Shown here one piece after another: positions 24,857-33,994 of a stretch of DNA of 64,000 nucleotides; the first letter of the stretch is position 1; every line of letters begins with the position of its first letter. The notes under the pieces were generated by a model that saw only the letters and a list, made by a program, of their open reading frames with translations, made no database searches and had not been told where the DNA came from. The position numbers were made by a program, and so were the translations under genes. The stretch is from Melastoma dodecandrum (Eukaryota; Streptophyta; Magnoliopsida; Myrtales; Melastomataceae): contig JARUPY010000605.1 of assembly GCA_029817715.1 (NCBI GenBank), forward strand, positions 2,232,001-2,296,000, in the 5' to 3' direction.

Positions 24857-25504
24857 TCCGTCCTCTGCTATCAACTCAAGCCTTGACCGATGCCTAACAG
24901 CCCTCCTGGCTTCAGCGGCGGTGGTCCTCGAGGGCGAAATGAATAGCCTTACGAGTTACAGGGTGATTACTCCAGGGAAACAACTAACATGTGAAGGAAA
25001 TCTTGAACAGAAAGTTTAGGAGCAAAAACAGATTATACTAGGATTATTTCTTAAGAAATAAGATTACCTTAATGGGATTGCAAAGGATTACCCAAAGAGT
25101 TGGATAAAACAAAGATGACTGAGGATAACAAAAATGCAGGAATATCACCTAAACACAGAAAGGGTATCAGAATATAAACATTAAAATAGGCGAAAGAACA
25201 TAGATGAAAACCATAAAGCAGAACTTAGAGAACTCTGGAAATAAGAGTGATATTAAGAACAGTATGTAACACAGACGACGAAGATGAAAGAGAAGACTCA
25301 TGGACTTTTTCTGGGTTTTCTGGGTTTTCAGATGTTTTTGGGTTTATCGAAGTTGAGGGGGTTTCGTGAGAGATCGTTGATCTAGGGAACCACTACTTCT
25401 GGATAACACCTTAAGAGAACTTAGCCGGCCATGGATATGGAAAAACTACTTGTGTATTAGCTCTGGATGTAAATTGTTCTATCTTGCTTCTCCGGTGGGA
25501 GTGT

Positions 25505-25513
25505 CTATTTATA
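25505..25513 (-). promoter_or_regulatory. Viral TATA box, unit A
   Basis: TATAAATAG on the minus strand about 155 bases past the polyprotein stop, in an intercistronic region as expected for the single pregenomic promoter of Caulimoviridae. In the array this copy has only the truncated left end downstream of it. Confidence 0.7.
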
Positions 25514-25669
25514 TTACAAAGATTGTACTATTGCTAAAGTGAAAGCAAAGCTGTAAAGCTAAATTAGTGGAGCGAAATTTGCGGAGGAATCTTGCAGCCT
25601 TTTGGAAAGCTGTTTGGCTGCTGGTGCCGACCTTATCGTTAAGGCATCTTCGCTATTCCTTGTGGGCGG

Positions 25670-28600
25670 CTACTCTCTTGGTCGTTTTCCTCGATTGTCA
25701 GGGGAGTGTGCTGGACTTCTTTTGTGAGTGGCTGAGGGACCCGCTGATGAAGGTTCTAGATTTGGGCTGGACGAGCTTGGGCCAGATGGGCCTGGGCCGA
25801 GGTCCACTTTGTATAGAAAGTCTTGTGCAATATCTTCCCAATATACTCCGTCATCTTGATGCTCGTGCTGGTGGAGTGCACATTGGAGTATGTGGACATG
25901 GTGCGGATCTGTGTACTGGATCTGGTGTTGGAGTACCACGTCTGGGTCTAAGTATGGAACTCCATTCTCCTTACAAAGCCTGATCTTTAAGAATTCATTG
26001 TTGGTGATGGCCATTTCTCGATCTGAGTGGAGTGAGGCTTCATGGATTAGAGAAAATGGAAGGCTGGAGAATTCATCTGTGGTGTTGATGGATGCCATCG
26101 CTTGGAGTCTTGAATCAAAGTACCAGTACCTGCGAAAAAGATAAACTGAATATGGGGTTAGTCCGCCGTACTTGAAGTACTTGTCCTGGTGAGCTTCGAT
26201 CCATGTTTTCCACTGCGTTAGTGGAGCAAACCACGTTAGTACTTCAGCTAAGTGAGAGTGAGGCCTTTTGTGTGGGGTGAATGTGTGAAGGTTTCCAAGT
26301 TGCTCCAGGTAAGTGAGTAGTTCTTCAGTGGGGAACTCAAGTGCCATTATGTACTTGTGCAGCAGATACCAGAAGAACCATTTCAACTCTTCTGGAAAGA
26401 TACTCATTGGTTCGATGGGTATGGCCTTGAGGAAGGGATAGCAGGGATGTAGTCCTTGTTCTGGGAACATCATTTGTCCATACTTGCAAAAAATCTTTTC
26501 TAAGTATCTCTGTGCCATGGGACCAGCGTTGGCTAGGACTTCTTCCACATGTGCTTGGTTATCATAGTAAATGATCTCTGGGGGAAGAATCATTCTCATA
26601 TCAAGCGGTTGAGGTACATATGTGCGTATCATGGCCTGCAAGCTTGGAATTTCCTGAAGTGAAGGATTAGTAATATCAAAGGGCCTGGAAAGGAAATCAG
26701 CAACCACATTGTTCTTTCCTTTGATATGTTTGGCTGTGAAAGTGTACTGGGAAAACCATTCTGAAAGTCTGAGCAGCTGTGCATTTGGGATCTTCTTCTG
26801 TGTGAACTTGATCATGGATGGGAAAGAAGACATGTCACTCTCAACAATAAAATGATGACCAATAAGATGGAACTCAAACTTCTTAATTCCATATTTGACT
26901 GCCAATATTTCCTTGATGGTTGAATGGTAATGCTGCTCGGCTGGATTAAACCTGCCAGACTTATAAGCACAGACCTGGCGTTTTCCCTCCTTTTCCTCTA
27001 GGAGTATGGCAGCCCAAAATTGATCACTTGCATCTGTTTGGAGAATTCTGACTCCATCTGAAGGGATCTGTAAGGGAGGAAGCATTTGTAAATGAGACTT
27101 TAGATACTTAACTGCTTCTGTTTGGGCTGGCCCCCAAGGTGGTGAATCTTTCTTGAGTTGGGCTTCCAATGGGCTGGTATACCTGCTAATGTTAGGAACA
27201 AAATCTCTCAAATAGTTAACAATTCCCAAAAATTGTTGGATCTGTTTCTTTGTTAAACTTGAGTCTGGGAATTTTAATAGTTCTTGGGCTATATGAGGTC
27301 CAGGGTGATATTGTCCATTGGCAAGTCTCATTCCCAAGAATTCTACTGAATGTTCGAAGAGTCTCATCTTCTTTTCTGAGAGCATTATACCATGTTCCTT
27401 TACTAGGCCTGCAAATCTTTCTAGCAATTCTTCATGCGAAGGCCTGTCTGAGCTGAATAGTAGGATGTCATCAATATAGATAAGTGCAGAGTCCAAAATG
27501 GGTTCAAAGATCTTTATCATGACATTCTGGAAAAGTGACGAAGCAGTTTTTAGTCCAAAGGGTAGTACCGTCCACTGGTAATGTCCGTCTGGGATACAAA
27601 ATCCCGTTTTCCATTTATCATCAGGGTGTATGCCAAGTTGCCAAAAGCCACTCTTAAGGTCAAACTTTGAAAATAATTTTGCTTTGGCTAGTGAAGAGAA
27701 TAATACTGTCCGTCTTGGCAATGGAAACTTATCATCTTGTAGAAACTGATTTAGAGGTTGGTAATTTATGACTAACCTCCTTTTCCCCCTGATTTGTTCA
27801 GACCGCTTGTTGACATAGAATGCCTCACATGCCCATTGAGAGTTTGTTGACTCAATCAATCCTTGCTGCAATAGAGAGGCACATTCCTTTTTTGCAGCTT
27901 TAGTATCATCAGGATTCATACCTGGATGGCTGGCCTTGGTGGGATTGATGTCTTCATTCTGTTTGAATGGTAACCGAACGAAGAACTTGGAATTTTTCCA
28001 TAATGGATGTGGGCATTTCTGTATGAATTCTTCATGACTTTCTGCAAAAGATGAGCTGAACAACGGTTTCATTTTTTCTGCAGGCTCAATGGAAAACATC
28101 CGGGTGAGTGATGTATATGGCTTGAAATTTCCATGGTATTTGAGACCTGTAGCTAAGATCATCAACTCTGGTAATTTTCGCAGAATATTCCATCCCAAAA
28201 CTATATCTCTTCCAGGGAGATCAGTGACAAATAATGAGGATTTGATAATGCAGTTATGGAAAAGCTTTATCCTCAAATCCTTAGTTCTATGAGTGGTATG
28301 GAATAAATCACTTGATGCAGCCACAAATACCTTTTTGTAAGGTACCAAAAACTCTTGTGGCACGAGGATCGGATTGATCATGCTTTCAGCGGCACCTGTA
28401 TCTATGAAAGCAATGGCAGTGACTGGTCTGTGGTATTTGGAAAAATATACCTGGACCTTAATATGTGGTGCCATATGAGAGGCAGCAATGAGTGGGATCT
28501 GTTGCTGAGAGGAATCCTCTAGGGGTTGTTCCTCAGAATCTCCTGTAATAATGACAGTACCAATATTGGATTCTTCAGAAGGTACCTGTCGTATGGGAAG

Positions 28601-31600
28601 GATAGGAAAATTCTGTCCTTCTGGATGAACTCTGATAGTATAGATTCCTTCTTCTGTATCTGTTCCTGTGGAATATCCTTCAAGACAAAAAACTGTCTTT
28701 TTGGTTGGGAAATCTTCTAAGGAGAAGATGGATTCAAGGTCATCATTCTTTAGGGATGTCTGAGTGCATTCTTCAATTTGCGCCATTAATCCTTTTCCCC
28801 TTTTGGGGCAGTTTTTTGCAAAATGGTCAGGCTTGTTGCAAATGAAGCATCTGGTTGACTTCCTTTGTGGTCCTTCTTTCCTTCTGAACCTAAGGAATCT
28901 CTTCCACTTTCTTGGAAATCTGCGTGATTTCCTGGGAGACCCTTTTCCTTTGGAGGAGTCCTTTCTCTTGTGCTTTGTCTTGTGCGGTTTGGTTCCTGGG
29001 GCACAAGAACACAAGTCTTTGGTGGTACACTTAATTTTGTACCTGTTTTTCTTGGCTCTGCAGACTTTGTCTAGACGCTTGTCTTGGTTCAGAAATCCTT
29101 GTATGATTTCTTTCCTCTGGCACAGCTCATTCACCCCAGAAATTATCTCTTGCTGGATCTGTCCAACTGTTAGTTGAGCAATTCTAACATGCTTACTGGT
29201 AAGACTTTTCTCTACCATAGCAGAGATAGGTGGTTCTATCGAAGATAGAAATACTGGTTTATATGAATTGTCACCACCTAAATGGAGGAATAAATGCAAC
29301 ATTCTCTGAAAGTGTTTGTCCAAGTCTTGTACCTTGTAAGAGCAGCATTTACGCTGGAAGAATTCTGTTCTCTTTTCTTCCAGGAGGTCATTGGGGTTTC
29401 CAATAAGATGTAGGTGGAGATTATTCATGAAATCTGGTAAAGTCATGTTTACCATCTGAATTTGATCTTGTTCTGAGAACAGGTTCCACCATGTCTGCAA
29501 AGCGCCTGTGAAACTGGAGGTCAATTCTGTAAGAATGTCCGAAGTGTTATACACAGTTACCCTTTTGTGAATGCACCACGCAAGGAAATCTTGTATGCGT
29601 TGGGGCCATTTGCTTCGTGGGATGTCATCAAAGGTAAATTTTGTATTGCCACTTCCTTCTGTTCTCCTTGGAAGAGCTCCTTCCATTGATTCATCGGACT
29701 GTACTTCTTCCTGTCTATAGGTACTAGTTTCTGTCTCTTCCCTGTCAGCCATGAATACATGAGGTAATAGGGACGAGGATTCTGAAGTAACCTCAGATAC
29801 CTGTTGTGATTCTTCTGTAGCAGAAGTACTTTCATCGGCTGACGAGATGGTTTCTTCTGATGAGCTTTCAGAGGTGCCGGTTTCTTCGTACTTATTTGTC
29901 ATGAGAATCTGGGAAGGCATAAACGGTGGAGGCGAGGAAAAATAGCTTCCAATAGGGTCATGGTTATCATAATAACCGTCAGAGGTATTTTCAGAGAGAC
30001 TAGGTGAAGTCTGAAGAGTGGTAGATGTTACCCATCTTCGGGTTGGGCAATCTAAAGGGTCCTGATGTCCTTGGATCATTAATTGCTGTGTCTGAGGGTT
30101 AGGACTAGATTGTGTCTCCGGACTGGGTGTTCTCTGTCTCTCTGTGGGCCTGGAGCTTTCTGCTTTTCTTTTCCCTTCTCTGATCTCATTCTTTTTCCTG
30201 GATGATTTCTGCTGTGCTCTAATGACTTCTCTGATTTCTGCAGGGTCTTTCTTTCCAACTTGTCCATACAAAGGTGGTGCATTAGCGGGTAGTTGCATAT
30301 AAGGAGAAGTCCTAGAACCGAAATCCAATATATCAAAAGGTTTAGAGATAGGATTTGTGCTTAACCCGTAGCTTTGGGGAACAGTCTGTGGCCGCCCGAA
30401 GTTTAACAAGCTTGAAGGATCTGGTTGCTTTGTTAAATCCACTTGCTTGTCTTCTAGGATCTTGATTTGTCTCTTGATCTTGGCGATTTCATCATCTGGG
30501 TCAGACCTGAAATAAGAAGGGTACCTACCCTTTTCAAAGTCATCTAACCTTTTTTGAAGGGATTGTAACATCGCCTGATTCTTATCCTGATGGGCGTCCA
30601 TTTTTGCACTGAGTCTGGCCTCTGTTCCTGTTAAAAGTTCCTGAACAGTGTCTATTTTTCTGCAGATAGTATTGAGTCCTGCATTTTGGGCTAAGGCATT
30701 TTGGCTTTGCCAATTAAGGACATTCTCTGCAATACTATTTCTTAGGGGGTTACCCTGTGCATCAACACCTGTGGGAATAGGAATTTTGGAACAATATTTA
30801 ATACCGTCAATTGTTTGCTCATTCTGAGGTGGGAAGTTTAATTCTCCAGGTCTTCCCATCATCATGATTTCTGATGGAGTGCAGGTGGGTATTATCTCTG
30901 CAGCCTCCTGAGCACAACTGGTAGGTAGTACAGCCTCTGGTACTGGGATTATCTGCGAAGACAGATTCTTCTTTTGCCATTTAAGAATATTTCTGTAGCA
31001 GGGTAATACCTTAGAAGGCTGTTTCTTGGGCTTTTTCTGTTGGGCTTGATCGATCAAAAATTGCCATGCTCCATAATCTGTTGCAATCTGGGGAGCAGTA
31101 TCTGCCTCATCATCCTTAGACGGCTTGTCATCCTGATTATCATCATCACTGTCAGAATCAGAGTCAGGAAGATTTTTGTGTCCTGACCTTTTCTTTCTTT
31201 TGATGTCCTCATCATCACTTGGAAGATGATCATGCTTGCATCCACAAATTTCTGAGGTGCAAATATCCCAGTAACAATGATCTGTTTCTGGATCTCTGAA
31301 GTGATATGTTTCCTGTCCCTGTTCATCAAAGGAATGAATAATCTTGTTTAGGGAGTCAGGCTTTCGTCGTCTGGGAACCGGTTGCATCATAAACATGGTT
31401 GGAAATATTGAAGGAGTTGGTGCATCCTTCTCATGTGTCCGGTCAAACTTGATAACCACCGTGCCATCTCTTTCTCTGATGTACTTGGCTTCAGAGGATT
31501 GGATGGGCTTGACCTTTTGTCGGGTCCGTTCATAGTTTGTGACCCATCTTTCTGGTAGGAGCTTGAGTAAATCCTCTATGCTGATTTGCCTAGGGACATA

Positions 31601-32362
31601 TAGGCATGTAGGAGATTGTGAGTTATGGTAATCAGCTTGAATGAGTAAAGCATCACCATTGTTGTTTGCAACATTGAGGTCTAGTGCATGATTCTGCACT
31701 CTGTATGCCATCTGGTAGTGCATGGTTGCCTCAATGGAGTTTGTATCTTGTTCAGGTCCTGCAATCTGGACTTGTACTTGTAAAGCATCCAATATATTTG
31801 AATCCTGTAGGGACATACAGAAATTGGGGTAAAGTGTGACAAATACTGTCCCTGCATTGAGTGTTGTCTCTATGGTGCCGATACAAGCATGTTGATACTC
31901 CTTGTATCTAACGTCCAAGAGGGCCATTCTTGCTGTGAGTGGTAGTCCTTTCCTGCCATGATAGGTTAGTGCAAGTCTAATGGCACCAAAGTGAAGATGA
32001 GTATATCCCCTGTCCATCCATTGTATAGGGAATTCAGCAGGTAATTGTAAAGAAACAAATTGTTCCTTGTGCGTGGCCCAAATGGGGTGCTGGCTGAATT
32101 TGCTGGCCTGGACGTACTCGAGTACTCTTGAAGAGGGTTGTCTGATCAGCGTCCTGATTTTCTTTATGGGATTTAGGGATGGTTTACAGAAGGCAGCATA
32201 CGGGTTGAGGAGAGGAAGTGTTGTTTCCTCCCATTCTTCCTTATGGGTTATCTCATATAACCCCCCAAGTCTTTCAGAAGTAGAATTTCTTATACTAAGG
32301 CTTGAGTCTAGTGTGATGGGAGCATTCATCACGGCTGAGCTAGTATGAATAGGGTTATCCAT
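25670..32362 (-). CDS. Pararetroviral polyprotein, unit A (intact)
   Basis: Single open frame of 2,230 aa. Domains by approximate residue: 30K-type movement protein with the HFGAIRLALTYHG and ALLDVRY blocks (60-260); acidic and coiled-coil linker (370-640); Ser/Glu-rich stretch (about 830-900); capsid region (905-1165) ending in a CCHC knuckle (CFICNKPDHFAKNC, about 1170); aspartic protease with IDTGAAES (about 1318); reverse transcriptase with YIDDILLF (about 1627); RNase H (TDAS near 1772, to about 1890); and a C-terminal tail of about 340 residues that I do not recognise. The length resembles the single polyprotein of petunia vein clearing virus. Start: first ATG, about 77 bases after the primer site. 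No stop or frameshift is visible. Compared with unit B it lacks five residues in the linker between the knuckle and the protease. Expression in the plant is not known. Confidence 0.95.
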   Translation of the reverse strand: MDNPIHTSSAVMNAPITLDSSLSIRNSTSERLGGLYEITHKEEWEETTLPLLNPYAAFCKPSLNPIKKIRTLIRQPSSRVLEYVQASKFSQHPIWATHKEQFVSLQLPAEFPIQWMDRGYTHLHFGAIRLALTYHGRKGLPLTARMALLDVRYKEYQHACIGTIETTLNAGTVFVTLYPNFCMSLQDSNILDALQVQVQIAGPEQDTNSIEATMHYQMAYRVQNHALDLNVANNNGDALLIQADYHNSQSPTCLYVPRQISIEDLLKLLPERWVTNYERTRQKVKPIQSSEAKYIRERDGTVVIKFDRTHEKDAPTPSIFPTMFMMQPVPRRRKPDSLNKIIHSFDEQGQETYHFRDPETDHCYWDICTSEICGCKHDHLPSDDEDIKRKKRSGHKNLPDSDSDSDDDNQDDKPSKDDEADTAPQIATDYGAWQFLIDQAQQKKPKKQPSKVLPCYRNILKWQKKNLSSQIIPVPEAVLPTSCAQEAAEIIPTCTPSEIMMMGRPGELNFPPQNEQTIDGIKYCSKIPIPTGVDAQGNPLRNSIAENVLNWQSQNALAQNAGLNTICRKIDTVQELLTGTEARLSAKMDAHQDKNQAMLQSLQKRLDDFEKGRYPSYFRSDPDDEIAKIKRQIKILEDKQVDLTKQPDPSSLLNFGRPQTVPQSYGLSTNPISKPFDILDFGSRTSPYMQLPANAPPLYGQVGKKDPAEIREVIRAQQKSSRKKNEIREGKRKAESSRPTERQRTPSPETQSSPNPQTQQLMIQGHQDPLDCPTRRWVTSTTLQTSPSLSENTSDGYYDNHDPIGSYFSSPPPFMPSQILMTNKYEETGTSESSSEETISSADESTSATEESQQVSEVTSESSSLLPHVFMADREETETSTYRQEEVQSDESMEGALPRRTEGSGNTKFTFDDIPRSKWPQRIQDFLAWCIHKRVTVYNTSDILTELTSSFTGALQTWWNLFSEQDQIQMVNMTLPDFMNNLHLHLIGNPNDLLEEKRTEFFQRKCCSYKVQDLDKHFQRMLHLFLHLGGDNSYKPVFLSSIEPPISAMVEKSLTSKHVRIAQLTVGQIQQEIISGVNELCQRKEIIQGFLNQDKRLDKVCRAKKNRYKIKCTTKDLCSCAPGTKPHKTKHKRKDSSKGKGSPRKSRRFPRKWKRFLRFRRKEGPQRKSTRCFICNKPDHFAKNCPKRGKGLMAQIEECTQTSLKNDDLESIFSLEDFPTKKTVFCLEGYSTGTDTEEGIYTIRVHPEGQNFPILPIRQVPSEESNIGTVIITGDSEEQPLEDSSQQQIPLIAASHMAPHIKVQVYFSKYHRPVTAIAFIDTGAAESMINPILVPQEFLVPYKKVFVAASSDLFHTTHRTKDLRIKLFHNCIIKSSLFVTDLPGRDIVLGWNILRKLPELMILATGLKYHGNFKPYTSLTRMFSIEPAEKMKPLFSSSFAESHEEFIQKCPHPLWKNSKFFVRLPFKQNEDINPTKASHPGMNPDDTKAAKKECASLLQQGLIESTNSQWACEAFYVNKRSEQIRGKRRLVINYQPLNQFLQDDKFPLPRRTVLFSSLAKAKLFSKFDLKSGFWQLGIHPDDKWKTGFCIPDGHYQWTVLPFGLKTASSLFQNVMIKIFEPILDSALIYIDDILLFSSDRPSHEELLERFAGLVKEHGIMLSEKKMRLFEHSVEFLGMRLANGQYHPGPHIAQELLKFPDSSLTKKQIQQFLGIVNYLRDFVPNISRYTSPLEAQLKKDSPPWGPAQTEAVKYLKSHLQMLPPLQIPSDGVRILQTDASDQFWAAILLEEKEGKRQVCAYKSGRFNPAEQHYHSTIKEILAVKYGIKKFEFHLIGHHFIVESDMSSFPSMIKFTQKKIPNAQLLRLSEWFSQYTFTAKHIKGKNNVVADFLSRPFDITNPSLQEIPSLQAMIRTYVPQPLDMRMILPPEIIYYDNQAHVEEVLANAGPMAQRYLEKIFCKYGQMMFPEQGLHPCYPFLKAIPIEPMSIFPEELKWFFWYLLHKYIMALEFPTEELLTYLEQLGNLHTFTPHKRPHSHLAEVLTWFAPLTQWKTWIEAHQDKYFKYGGLTPYSVYLFRRYWYFDSRLQAMASINTTDEFSSLPFSLIHEASLHSDREMAITNNEFLKIRLCKENGVPYLDPDVVLQHQIQYTDPHHVHILQCALHQHEHQDDGVYWEDIAQDFLYKVDLGPGPSGPSSSSPNLEPSSAGPSATHKRSPAHSPDNRGKRPRE

Positions 32363-32439
32363 GGTGGTGAGGGCAAGGTGCTTCTCCAGGTAGGGTTCCT
32401 AGTCTAGATCTCTCTCCCCTCGAAAAGGATAAAAAACTG

Positions 32440-32452
32440 GGCTCTGATACCA
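32440..32452 (-). promoter_or_regulatory. tRNA-Met primer-binding site, unit A
   Basis: TGGTATCAGAGCC on the minus strand, complementary to the 3' end of plant initiator tRNA-Met, the primer of Caulimoviridae minus-strand DNA synthesis. By convention this is position 1 of the viral genome. Confidence 0.9.
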
Positions 32453-32722
32453 ATCATACGATTGTCATAAACAACTCAAGGATTACAGATCAAAGAGTAG
32501 AAGAGGAGAAACTGAAGCTGACATCTAATCAGATAAAGACATAACACAAAAAGAGTTGTACAAAGACAAAAGCTTCGACCACCAGAACAGAACAACGCGA
32601 GAGTTGCTCAAGGTCGGTAATTAATAAAGCAGCGGAAACTTTAAGCAGAATTCCAATATAGGAATGACTTATAATACCAAATAAGAAATTTACGATACTG
32701 TATAAGGGCTCTAAGCTTATGA
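32453..32722 (-). other. 270-bp viral segment present only once in the array
   Basis: Lies between the end of unit B similarity and the unit A primer site. It is the part of the unit just upstream of the primer site, and neither outer end of the array carries it. It has no open frame worth noting and should belong to the 3' part of the long leader of the pregenomic RNA. Confidence 0.7.
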
Positions 32723-32828
32723 ATTTTTATACATTTTAGTAAAATTCATAACTTATTCGGTCATTTTTTACATTCTAAAAAAATGATATTACATAACTTC
32801 AATATTATTCAAAGTTTCAGAATTTTTA

Positions 32829-32834
32829 TTTATT
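32829..32834 (-). terminator. Viral poly(A) signal AATAAA, unit B
   Basis: Same sequence and context as in unit A, 8,326 bases apart. In this internal copy a full-length RNA would have to read through it. Confidence 0.4.
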
Positions 32835-32873
32835 GAATTCTCCCTGAAATTTCAAATAAAAACATTATTCTTT

Positions 32874-33182
32874 TTAAAAAATGAAATAAATGCGCATCCG
32901 ACGCTCGTCATAGGGATAGAGATACCAGTTGCGGTCGGGGTCATCTGAACTGTCATAGTTCAGGTATGCCTGGATTCTTTTGAGGATGCAGGTCTCAGTC
33001 TTTTGGTGGATTAGCCTAGTCAGCCAGCGGATGTAGAAATGGATTCTTTTCAGGTGCCTAGGACAGTTCCAAGAAGGGAGATCCCTTTCATAAGCGACAA
33101 GCCTAGTGATGAAATGGTTATGCAGCCTCCAACTTTCAGGAAAAGGTGGCCTGCACAGGCAGTGTCTCCTGGGAGGTCTCAT
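32874..33182 (-). CDS. Small basic protein of the pararetrovirus, unit B
   Basis: Counterpart of the unit A small frame: same length, same start context (an open frame extends to a TTG at 33200) and about two amino-acid differences. It sits within the 1.4-kb transcribed leader that would separate the unit B promoter from the unit A polyprotein. No family recognised. Confidence 0.5.
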   Translation of the reverse strand: MRPPRRHCLCRPPFPESWRLHNHFITRLVAYERDLPSWNCPRHLKRIHFYIRWLTRLIHQKTETCILKRIQAYLNYDSSDDPDRNWYLYPYDERRMRIYFIF

Positions 33183-33829
33183 TCCGTCCTCTGCTATCAA
33201 CTCAAGCCTTTGACCGGTGCCTAACAGCCCTCCTGGCTTCAGCGGCGGTGGTCCTCGGAGGCGAAATGAATAGCCTTACGAGTTACAGGGCGATTATTCC
33301 AAGGAAACAACTAACAAGTGAAGGAAGTCTTGAAAAGTTGAGGATTATAAACAGATTATACTAGGATTATTTCTTAAGAAAGAAGATTACCTTAATGGGA
33401 TTGCAAAGGATTACCCAAAGAGTTGGATAAAACAAAGATGACTGAGGATAACAAAAATGCAGGAATATCACCTAAACACAGAAAGGGTATCAGAATATAA
33501 ACATTAAAATAGGTGAAAGAACATAGATGAAAACCATAAAGCAGAACTTAGAGAACTCTGGAAATAAGAGTGATATTAAGAACAGTATGTAACACAGACG
33601 ATGAAGATGAAAGAGAAGACTCATGGACTTTTTCTGGGTTTTCTGGGTTTTCAGATGTTTTTGGGTTTATCGAAGTTGAGGGGGTTTCGTGAGAGATCGT
33701 TGATCTAGGGAACCACTACTTCTGGATAACACCTTAAGAGAACTTAGCCGGCCATGGATATGGGAAAACTACTTGTGTATTAGCTCTGAGTATGTAAATT
33801 GCTCTACCTTGCTTCTCCGGTGGGAGTGT

Positions 33830-33838
33830 CTATTTATA
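33830..33838 (-). promoter_or_regulatory. Viral TATA box, unit B
   Basis: TATAAATAG on the minus strand, same context as the unit A copy. This copy faces the complete unit A. A transcript starting near 33805 would carry the small frame, the primer site, the entire unit A polyprotein, the second promoter region and the unit A AATAAA. That is a terminally redundant RNA of about 9.3 kb. Confidence 0.7.
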
Positions 33839-33994
33839 TTACAAAGATTGTACTATTGCTAAAGTGAAAGCAAAGCTGTAAAGCTAAATTAGTGGAGCGA
33901 AATTTGCGGAGGAATCTTGCAGCCTTTTGGAAAGTTGTTTGGCTGCTGGTGCCGACCTTATCGTTAAGGCATCTTCGCTATTCCTCGTGGGCGG

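Noticed and set aside
25567..25983. Plus-strand 138-codon frame (and its copy at 33892-34308)
   Set aside because: Antisense to the end of the viral polyprotein; kept open by the codon composition of the real frame.
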